The position numbers and the translations under genes were made by a program. Shown here one piece after another: positions 12,501-21,023 of a stretch of 21,023 nt of DNA; position 1 is the stretch's first letter, and the number at the start of each line of letters is the position of its first letter. The notes under the pieces are model-generated. The model did no database searches. It had not been told where the DNA came from and saw only the letters and a program-made list of their open reading frames with translations. Source of the DNA: Ichthyophonus hoferi (taxonomy: Eukaryota; Opisthokonta; Ichthyosporea; Ichthyophonida; Ichthyophonidae); contig NAOQ01000221.1 in NCBI GenBank assembly GCA_002751075.1, positions 22,290 to 43,312 of the forward strand, given 5' to 3'.

Positions 12501-12730
12501 CCTTAGTGGCGGCCACTGGGAGCAAAAGTCAAGGTACAAGGGATTTGGCTGCAGCCATTCTATGTCAACTCAGATCAATGGGCGACCTGGGTAAGCCAGA
12601 GTTGGCCAGGGAATTCTATATGCAATTAAGTGTGAAGAGCTCATTAGGGGCTGTGTTTATGCGTAGGAGCATGTCTCTATTGGGTTTGAATAGTATTAAC
12701 AACACTGACGTGGATCATGTTGTTTATTAG
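6515..12730 (+). CDS. Integrator complex subunit 5-like protein (three exons)
   Basis: The gene is reconstructed as exons 6515-6588, 7495-7741 and 8126-12730, giving 1641 residues and ending in TAG. The start ATG has A at -3. Exon 1 ends AG|GTGAGT with two bases left over, exon 2 supplies the one base needed after CCCCACAG, and exon 2 ends in phase 0 before exon 3, which opens in frame after TTCACAG. No identifiable catalytic motif or membrane segment is seen; the protein is mostly Leu-rich helical sequence of HEAT/ARM type. Three N-terminal stretches align in order with human INTS5 as I remember it: near residue 50 (GVLVFLSQRPSLVAPF), residues 151-171 (HPWLAPILDKICGWISVNY) and near 236 (SPHAEFDYVARVFELP). 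Integrator is the nuclear RNA polymerase II complex that cleaves snRNA and paused transcripts, and INTS5 is a scaffold subunit. The protein is longer than the roughly 1020-residue human one, partly through low-complexity inserts: Asn/His-rich at about 288-340, a poly-Gly then Asn-Ser run at about 984-1005, and Gln-rich at about 1017. The gene model is firm. The INTS5 assignment is tentative, and another HEAT-type scaffold is possible. Confidence 0.6.
6881..7020. mobile_element. Short hAT-like foldback element (MITE)
   Basis: Imperfect inverted repeats of about 25 bases bound a 140-base segment. The left end reads CATAGGACAGGGCCGG (from 6881) and the right end, reverse-complemented, reads CATAGGGTAGGGCCGG (from 7019). 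The core CAGGGCCGGATTTA resembles the terminal repeats of hAT DNA transposons. There is no coding capacity. I could not define a clean 8-bp target duplication, because the flanking bases themselves form part of the inverted repeat. It could also be a simple hairpin-forming insertion. Confidence 0.45.
7249..7494 (+). repeat. Tandem duplication of the intron 1 3' splice region
   Basis: Copy a (about 7249-7375) and copy b (7389-7494) share the pattern TTTA.TT.ACGAAT..AAATACCA.ATCACACTTTT, a following CAAATGCCCATTAA-like block and GATATTTATT. Copy a carries an extra (TA)n-containing insert near 7322-7347. Only copy b ends in a pyrimidine tract plus CAG and is used in the phase-consistent gene model. 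Copy a ends in GGGCACCCCTCAAC and lacks the AG. Confidence 0.8.
7742..8125 (+). other. Intron 2 of the INTS5-like gene
   Basis: The intron is 384 bases long and in phase 0, with donor GTATAC and acceptor TTCACAG. It contains a (GTAT)n-type microsatellite at about 7961-7985. The donor is weaker than GTGAGT at intron 1, but the reading frame on both sides and the change in base composition at the borders support it. Confidence 0.8.
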
Positions 12731-13009
12731 TTGTTAAGACTCCCTCCCTCTCCTCCTTCACCCTTCCATTGATGCTATTGTTTGCTATGTTAGGACTTTG
12801 ATTATCGGAATGTACACATTTTATCACACCTATTATAGTAAGACTGAGAATGACTGCATATATATATATATGTATGTACGTATTTATGTTTGCTATTAAG
12901 ATTAACTTCCTAGAATCAATGCTATATACATAATAGCAATTCATTATATCAAACACAATTGCATATATTACATTGCCTGCGTTAGGGGCGCTAATGTATT
13001 TTATTATTG
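12731..13009. other. 3' flank of the INTS5-like gene
   Basis: This is AT-rich sequence after the TAG stop, with a pyrimidine-rich stretch just after it (12740-12770) and an (AT)n/TGTA run at about 12858-12885. No canonical AATAAA is seen. It ends where the large inverted repeat begins. Confidence 0.5.
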
Positions 13010-13382
13010 GTTTTCGTTTAAACAACTTGAATCCTTTGATTGGTTGTCTTGACTGTATAAATCTGTATGAACGTGACAAGGGACGAATGATGACCTATTT
13101 CACTGCTAATAATTGTTTTTAAATATGATTCGATAAGGTGAAAGATTGTCAAAACAAAAATTCAGCTGGTGCTGATAAATCGAAAGTAAACAAATTCTTT
13201 ATGTCTAATTTTCAATTGCTTTTACATTGTTAGTTTGTTGAGTTCAACCTGTATTGTAGTCATTATCCTATGGTGTATTTATTGTTAACGAGGTAGAACA
13301 GAGATAGTATATATGTTTTTTAACACAACGGATGAAAGTTTACCTTGAAAAATGTGCCCTACTTATATATCCTCTTCTGATC

Positions 13383-13407
13383 ATATATATATATATATAT
13401 ATATATT
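13383..13407. repeat. (AT)n microsatellite in the left arm
   Basis: This is a pure AT run within the tail. The matching position in the right arm (about 17910-17930) has AT-rich but interrupted sequence, so the run grew after the arms separated. Confidence 0.85.
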
Positions 13408-13580
13408 ATATTCAAATACTACTTACCCTTTAAGGTATGATATGTCATGACTCGTACCTAATGTTTTTTCATTGGACAAAAGGGAAGGTTCTTCGTTCAT
13501 AGTTTAAAAGTTTATTAGACTACTAATGTGTATGTTAGTATTTTACAAAGCAGTCCTTAATTAGGCTCGATCAATAGAGC

Positions 13581-14015
13581 CTATTTTTTAATATTAATAT
13601 ATTTTATAGGGTTCTTTTGTTTATCTAAAACAAATTGAGTGCTCAGTTTTAAAATCAAAACAAAGGGTTATTAAAGTAAACAAGAAATTCGATAACAGAT
13701 GGAGTTTCTACATTTTAGTTATTTTAGTTATTTATTTTAGTACAACACTACGATTCTTAAACCTTTTGTCCAGTAATAATAGCCAACTAATGGGTTAATA
13801 ATCTATTTTTTAATGTTTTTTATTAATATTAATATATTTTGGAGGGTTCTTTTGTTTATCTAAAACAAATTGAGTGCTCAATTAGAAAATTAAAACAACT
13901 GGTTACTAAACTAATCAAGAAATTCAATCACTGATTCAATTTCTACATTTCAGTTATTTGTTTTAACACAACAACAATTCTTAAACTTTGTCTCCACTAT
14001 TAATAACTAACTAAT
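13581..14015. repeat. Tandem duplication inside the left arm tail
   Basis: The first unit is 13581-13802 and the second runs from 13803 to about 14015. Shared blocks include TTAATATTAATATATTTT, GGGTTCTTTTGTTTATCTAA, AACAAATTGAGTGCTCA and CAAGAAATTC. The right arm has a single equivalent unit (about 17520-17700), which explains why the left tail is longer. Confidence 0.85.
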
Positions 14016-14169
14016 ATTCTTTTAAATTTTATAACTAGTGCTAACCTTATTGCCTATCTTTTAAAATATATTCCCTTTCGTTCCTAAGTCAATTGGGTGA
14101 TAATCTATACTAAATATAGATTCAAAATTGTTACTAAGGACGTGAAGAGTAGATTTGTTGACCAGTAGT

Positions 14170-14700
14170 CGCAATCCTCCAGGATGCGTTGCCCAAGACC
14201 AATGACAGTTTAGATTCTCTCATCTTGTTGCCACTCATTACTCTTGGTCAGGTCCTTGGGGAGAAAAATCAAGTTTTTTAACATATTCTGTTTGAATCAT
14301 ACTTGAATTCCTCAGAATAATCCCAGCTGCCTGCGCTTTTTTTTCATGCTGTGTCGTTTCACGTTCAAAACAGTTTATTCGGGGGTAACACCGTTTTTGT
14401 TTTTGAAATTAATTTATATTTCGGGGCTTCCACTGGTAACTCTTTTAGCCAAATTGTTGTTTGTAAACTGGACCTTCACCTTGTTAGCCTCTCCTGCTTT
14501 GATGCAGGTGTCAAATTCTTTGATTTAACTGGCAATCTTCCTTGGGAGCCTGAGAGTCTAAAGACACCCTTAACTCTCATCGCGCGAACCCTCATATATT
14601 CTATAACACTGTCTGCAATAATGCCAACAGTGTTGGCATTGCAGAGGCTGGAATGTTGACCTTGGTAGCTATTTAAAAGAACATTGTTCGAAATATTCAT
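14170..14700 (-). pseudogene. RhoGAP-like fragment, left arm
   Basis: On the minus strand an open stretch (within 14476-14733) contains IIADSVIEYMRV and then GVFRLSGSQGR at about 14529-14575. This matches the RhoGAP signature GIFRxSGS, whose Arg is the finger that speeds GTP hydrolysis by Rho-family GTPases, preceded by the usual VxxxCIxYI helix. DNA matching the C-terminal RhoGAP motif of the other arm lies at about 14176-14285. The copy is broken. It is either a host RhoGAP gene copied into a repeat or a gene carried by the element. The family assignment rests on motifs alone. Confidence 0.55.
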
Positions 14701-15189
14701 AACGAACCCGCTCACTTCACGATTATGGCTCATTCTTTTATTCTCTTTATTCTATAGTATATTATATCTGCTTATTACTACAAATTCAATCAATACAATA
14801 ACTTTGACATATTATTATTGGGTAATCCAACTCACGATAGGTCACAGGGACCCACTAGAATTGTTCGATCTTAACGGCAACTAAATGGGAGTACTATTGT
14901 GTTCCCCATTTAGATAACGATTTAACCTATTTCCCCATTTAATGTAAGAGTTTTTCATATACTGCATGCCATAAGAAAAACCGATCTGCATGTATCTGCT
15001 TTAGCGCTTATGTGAACAACGACTATGGATAGACACAAAACAGTGCCCTGACATCATTGGCCGCGTAGGACCAATGCAATTATAGGTTGGAGTCAACTAG
15101 TTGGCCTTCCTTCTAGTGAAGTATCAGGATTTTCTACTTCAACTTCTTTGAAAACTATAGACATAATAAGAAAAGAAAAGAAAAAAAGA

Positions 15190-15534
15190 AAAAAAAAATC
15201 ATAAATTGAATAGTAAATATTGACGACTGAGAACAGTATTATTAGTTGTTTTTGTGCCTTTTATCCTTTTCCGACCTTTGTTTATGGTGGGTTTTAATTT
15301 TTGTCAACACCCGCATAGCTGTGTTCATTGTAAATGGGACCACTATCGTGTCCTCATTTGGATGGCTCGTTAAATTTATTAACAATGTAGTGCTTGCATA
15401 CTATGCATTGACAAATCAATTTAATCTGGTCAAGAAAGTTATGCTATTACCTGACCGATCATTTCATGATCTGTTTTTTTTATCAGAACTTCGGCCGAAC
15501 TATATTTTCATTCGGAGTTAATGGTCTTGTAACA
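15190..15534 (-). repeat. TGTT repeat family, copy C (reversed)
   Basis: Read on the minus strand from 15534, this segment starts TGTTACAAGACC and shares AACTCCGAATGAAAA, CGGCCGAAGTTCTG, GATCATGAAATGAT and GGAAAAGGATAAAAGG with copies A and B in the same order. Downstream on the same strand lies the RhoGAP-like fragment of the left arm. If contiguous, this segment would be the 5' end of that left-arm unit. That link is inferred. Confidence 0.7.
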
Positions 15535-15627
15535 TAAAAGAATAAGCTGTAACAAATGCATTGAATAATTTGGTTCCAACATATTATTTATAGTGGTAGC
15601 ATTCAAGGTTGGAGTAAAATAATACAT

Positions 15628-15864
15628 GTGAAATCAATTGAAATGATTATTCGCAGTGCACTGTGCTGCGATATTATGGAATCTAGCAAATATGAAATGT
15701 CACATAGCGTCTCCCAATTAATTATTGATAAATTAGCCCAAACTCCTACAGCGAATGAACAAAAGGATTTTATAATTTTATACCTTGTTTGTATTGGCTG
15801 CACTATCATCAATAATGTTAAGTCTTTTAGCGTTAACTACCCTAGTAAAATTAATATTTTATAG
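15628..15864 (+). other. Small ORF in the spacer, product unknown
   Basis: This is a 78-codon frame opening with a GTG or, a few codons in, an ATG. The sequence has a fairly normal residue mix (SIEMIIRSALCCDIMESSKY, then SQLIIDKLAQTPTANEQKDF) unlike the low-complexity ORFs nearby. It reads toward the right-arm RhoGAP fragment and may be part of the same old gene. No domain is recognised, and it may be chance. Confidence 0.25.
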
Positions 15865-16214
15865 GACACTCGTGAATAAAAAATAAAACAAATTATTGTA
15901 AATATCTACTGTACATCTTTATATAATATTCATTTTTCCAATTGTTATCTGAATTATACATTCATTCAATACTTCCTCATTAAGGTTAGTGAGTGATCCC
16001 CTGACCTAGTCCAGGAAAGGACAATAGTTTAAGTTATTAATCACCATAGCGGGGCCAATATTGTATGACATAACTTACAATAGACATAATATTTACTTGC
16101 GAAAATAAAACCAATAAATAAAACTAAATAAAAAAAATATGAAAATGGACAAGAGCTATCTACATGTGGGCCACTCTAGACGTCTATACTAAGTAACGTT
16201 AGAGTAGATCCTGT

Positions 16215-17379
16215 TGACGTCTTTAACACAGCTATCATGGTCAGCATTCTAGTCCCCTGTAGTGCCGACAGTATCTAAAATATTTATGCAGTGCTATAGA
16301 ATACGTGAGGGTTTATGAAATGAGAGTTGAGGATATCTTTAGCTTTAGACTCTCCGGCTCCTGAAGGAGGATTGTTGATTAAATCAAAGAATTTGACATC
16401 TCTATCAGAGCAGGAGAGACTGACAAGATGAAGGCCCAGTTTACAAACAACAATCTGGCCAAAAGGGTTACAATCACAGATGTAATGAGAATATTAAAGA
16501 AGGTGCTGGAAGTAGCAAGTAAAGACAAGAGCGTTCATGTGACTTATATTCGTTTAGAAGGAGAGAGAATTCCGAATTAAGATGCTTTTAAACGTTTCCC
16601 TTCGCATGCACGGATTACAGATAAGCTATGACATGTTTTCATTATTATGCAAATCAACAGGGGTTGTCTTGGACAAGATGCCAAACCAATGGTTATCTGA
16701 CCTGGATACCATGATCTGAAATGGCTTATTATATTTTCGGAACTTCAGCCATCGGCTAGTTCAAAACATTTTGATCGATCATCTTGGATTACTATTTAAC
16801 ACAAATAGATTACACTAACTATTTTTCCAGACTACATATGTAATAATAATTACTAATAATAATAAATGATTATAGTTATATAAATAAATACTCAAATAAA
16901 TTAAATATTCTTGTTTTAACTGAAGGTAATGGAAACCTCAAAATATAAATTAATTTTTTAAAATGGGGTTACTCTGAACAAGTTGTTCAGTGACATGGAT
17001 GACCCTGAAATCATACACCTAAGTGAGGATATAAATAAAGGTCGGTGTAGTATTACATATATACTTTTAACTCAGAATAATACTTTTCTTTGGAAAGACA
17101 TTGAGATAAATCAAGCACATTAACTACTATATTCTGGAAAAGATGGTAACATACTGTATTGTACTACATAGTATAACGACCTTTGGTGCTAGGATTATTC
17201 CGAGGCATTCAAGTATGGCACAGGAGAATACGTTAAAAAATTTGATTCCTCTCCACAAGGACCTGACCAAGAATAATGAAAACAACAAGATGACAAGATC
17301 TAACCTGCCCGTAGTCTTGGGCAACCCAATCATGAGGATTGCAACCACTGGGCAACAACTCTATTCTTCATGCCCTTAG
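16215..17379 (+). pseudogene. RhoGAP-like fragment, right arm
   Basis: The DNA near 16340-16365 encodes the FRLSGS core of the RhoGAP arginine-finger loop. An open stretch at 17143-17379 contains NKMTRSNLPVVLGNPIMR, which fits the C-terminal RhoGAP helix motif NkMt..NLAvvfgP.l.R. Together with the left arm this makes RhoGAP origin likely. The right copy is longer between the two motifs than the left one, with about 450 extra bases (16477-16925). It is broken. In both arms the coding direction points outward from the spacer. Confidence 0.6.
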
Positions 17380-18300
17380 TAACAATTTTAAATCTATATT
17401 TAGTTTAGATTATCACCCAATTGGCTTAGGAAAGAAGGCTAATATATTCTAAAAGATAGGTAATAAGGAGCACTAGTTATAGTTATAAAATTAAAAAAGA
17501 GTATTAGTTAGTTATTATTAGTGGAGATAAAGTTCAAGAATCGTTGTTGTGTTAAAACAAGTAGCTGAAATGTAGAAATTGAATCCTTGATTGAATTTCT
17601 TGATTAGTTTAGTAATCAGTTGTTTCAATTTAAAAATTGAGCACTCAATTTCTTTTTAATAAACAAAAGAACCCTAAAAAATATAATAATAATAATAAAC
17701 CTTAAAAAATAGGCTTTATTGACCTAACCTAAATAAAGGTTGCTTTGTAAAATACTAACAGAAAGAAAAAGACAAATATACACATTATTAGTCTTCAATA
17801 ATATTTTTTTAAATTACAAACTATGGACGAAGAACTATCTCCTTTATCTAATGAGAAAAACATTAGGTATGAGTTATGACTTATCATACATTAAAAGGTA
17901 AATAATATTTTAATAATATATACTATCAAAAGAGTATACATAAGTAGCTCATATTTTTCAAGGTAAACTTTCATCCGGTATGCGTTAAAAAACATATATG
18001 CTATCTCTGTTTTACCTCGTTAACAATAAATACAGCACCTTAGGATAATGACTACAGTACAGGTTGAACTCAACAAACTCAAAATAAACTAACCATATAA
18101 AAGCAATTGCAAATTGGACAAAGAATTTGTTTATTTTCGATTTATCAGCACCGGCTGACTTTTTTTTTTTAACAATCTTTCTTTACCATAGCTTTCACAT
18201 TTGAGAATCATATATATCATCAGTAGAATAGGTCATCACCAATCGTCTCTTGTTACGTTCATACATGTTTATATTTTCAGACAACCAATAAAAACTTTCA
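16215..18300 (+). repeat. Right arm of the 5.3-kb inverted repeat
   Basis: This arm is the reverse-complement partner of 13010-14700. It consists of a RhoGAP-like segment followed by a tail of about 0.9 kb ending near GTTACGTTCATACATG and AGACAACCAATAAAA, which match the outer end of the left arm (13020-13085). Outside about 18300 and 13010 the similarity stops. Confidence 0.85.
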
Positions 18301-18473
18301 GGATTAATTCAGACCACTAAAGGATAAGATATAAAAGTAATACATATGCTTTATCACATAGAGTATGGCAACATGGGAAATATCAGAGGTACATTGCTGT
18401 CCACTATCGTTTAATAGCTGTTTTAATTAATTTCAATTAACTCCACCCCTAATCTGAGAGAGTAATAATCCTA
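18301..18473. other. Short intergenic stretch
   Basis: This is AT-rich sequence between the end of the inverted repeat and the stem-loop cluster. No gene is seen. Confidence 0.4.
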
Positions 18474-18659
18474 ATTGCTTTCAACAAGCAATCTACAATT
18501 AGAAGAGAAATAAACCCCTTCCTGACGTCCCGCGTCAGTAGGTCTATTTATACTTTATTTACGTACACATGGTGAACACTTTATCATTGATTAGACTGAA
18601 GGCACTTAATTAAAGATCCTATAGGAAGCCTAGTAATTAAGCAGTCTTCCCTATAGGAT
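18474..18659. other. Cluster of three stem-loops
   Basis: Hairpin 1 is 18474-18492 (ATTGCTT, 5-base loop, AAGCAAT). Hairpin 2 is 18522-18538 (CTGACG, loop TCCCG, CGTCAG). Hairpin 3 is 18616-18659 (ATCCTATAGGAAG pairing with CTTCCCTATAGGAT around a 17-base loop, with one unpaired base). They lie between the inverted repeat and the 3' end of the METTL5 gene. They may form structured RNA or protect a transcript 3' end. The function is unknown. Confidence 0.5.
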
Positions 18660-18769
18660 AAACCCAATACAAGACAACCGCTTTGTGCTTAGTACAGTTT
18701 AGCATTAAGTCAGACGGGTAGAAAGTGGAATCGGGAAAGGGAAAAGGGGACTATAGTTGGTCAAGGTAT

Positions 18770-18905
18770 TAAAGTTAGAGTTAAATTTAGTATTAATACT
18801 ACTATTATGTTTAATATTAAAGTTAAAATTAAAGTTAAAGTTAAATTTAGTATTAATGCTACTATTAGCGTTTAGTATTAAAGTTAAAATTAAAGTTAAA
18901 GTTAT
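18770..18905. repeat. 60-bp minisatellite made of AAGTTA-like hexamers
   Basis: TTAAATTTAGTATTAAT followed by CTACTATTA recurs at 18781 and 18841, and GTTAAAATTAAAGTTAAAG recurs at about 18822 and 18883, a period of 60-61 bases with about 2.3 copies. Within the unit, hexamers of the AAAGTT/AAAATT type recur. It lies about 115 bases past the METTL5 stop codon, possibly in its 3' untranslated region. Confidence 0.85.
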
Positions 18906-19021
18906 AATCCTTGTTAATAGTCCCATTAGTAGGAGGTTTAAACTAATTGATGACGCTGGAAGGATGGAATATTATAATATTATAATGTACTATGTACTAG
19001 TCGTTTCGTAGGTAGGTAGAG

Positions 19022-20907
<1,886 letters not shown>

Positions 20908-21023
20908 CTGGAGGTCGATAGGTAGGTAGATAGATAAGTAGGGAGGTAGGTAGGAGGTAGGTAGGTAGGTAGATAGATAGGTAGGTAAATATATAGATAG
21001 GTAGGTAGATAGGTAGGTAGGTA
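20908..21023 (-). repeat. GTAG/GATA tandem repeat at the acceptor of a METTL5 intron
   Basis: From about 20914 to the window end the plus strand is almost pure GTAG and GATA tetramers. On the gene's strand this is a TACC/TATC tract running right up to the acceptor GACCTCCAG, so the microsatellite itself serves as the pyrimidine-rich tract. The intron's donor and the first METTL5 exon are outside the window. Confidence 0.85.

Larger units (their letters stand above)
13010..14700 (-). repeat. Left arm of the 5.3-kb inverted repeat
   Basis: Read on the minus strand, this arm aligns with 16215-18300 on the plus strand. Clear anchors are 13065-13100 with about 18230-18265, 13160-13185 with about 18135-18160 (GGTGCTGATAAATCGAAA), 14025-14140 with about 17370-17490, and 14470-14660 with about 16240-16460. 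The arm consists of a RhoGAP-like segment (14170-14700) followed by a tail of about 1.1 kb. The tail carries a 222-base tandem duplication missing from the right arm. Similarity is high enough to read by eye but not perfect, so the duplication is not recent. Confidence 0.85.
14701..16214. other. Spacer of the inverted repeat
   Basis: This is the central 1.5 kb between the two arms. It holds the reversed TGTT family copy C (15190-15534), a purine-rich A/G tract (15170-15200), another AATTCTAGTGGGTC block shared with that family (on the minus strand, about 14849-14868) and a small ORF at 15628-15864. I see no complete gene. Confidence 0.6.

Noticed and set aside
12696-13079. 127-codon minus-strand ORF after the large gene
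   Set aside because: It overlaps the last codons of the large gene and runs through microsatellite and repeat-arm sequence. The product is low complexity with no recognisable family.
16735-16765. Possible fourth TGTT family end (CGGAACTTCAGCC resembling the reverse of GGCCGAAGTTC)
   Set aside because: Only about 15 bases match loosely, and none of the other conserved blocks follow.
18705-19011. ORFs on both strands with repeated Lys-Leu or Asn-Phe patterns
   Set aside because: They are simple translations of the 60-bp minisatellite.

Overview
This is a eukaryotic nuclear window. It is AT-rich and full of short tandem repeats, with genes split by introns of about 330 to 910 bases using GT/AG borders and the standard genetic code. 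The two genes I can identify point to an early-branching or unicellular eukaryote: a METTL5-type rRNA adenine methyltransferase and a large helical protein that most resembles Integrator subunit 5. Both families are generally absent from well-studied Dikarya fungi, so a non-Dikarya fungus or a unicellular holozoan is plausible, but I cannot name the species.

Layout. Bases 1-6300 hold no convincing host gene. They contain two same-direction copies (from 1131 and from 2964) of a repeat family that starts TGTT, each followed by a related decayed coding stretch. Bases 6515-12730 (+) carry a complete three-exon gene of 1641 residues, reconstructed here from phase-matched splice sites, with a CCAAT/CRE-like promoter directly upstream. 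Intron 1 contains a short hAT-like foldback element and a duplicated 3' splice region. Bases 13010-18300 are one large imperfect inverted repeat. Each arm holds a decayed RhoGAP-like sequence followed by a tail of about 0.9 kb, and the spacer contains a third, reversed copy of the TGTT family. Bases 18470-18660 hold three closely spaced stem-loops, followed by a 60-bp minisatellite.

Bases 19022-20907 (-) carry five exons of a METTL5 homologue whose 5' end lies beyond the right edge of the window. The large gene and METTL5 are convergent, and the RhoGAP-bearing inverted repeat sits between their 3' ends. The known roles of the two gene families are in nuclear RNA processing (Integrator) and 18S rRNA modification (METTL5). 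Nothing in the window shows that the two act together.

The most unusual items are the RhoGAP-bearing inverted-repeat structure and its link to the TGTT repeat family, a different tandem repeat in nearly every intron, the duplicated splice-acceptor region in intron 1 of the large gene, and the stem-loop cluster.
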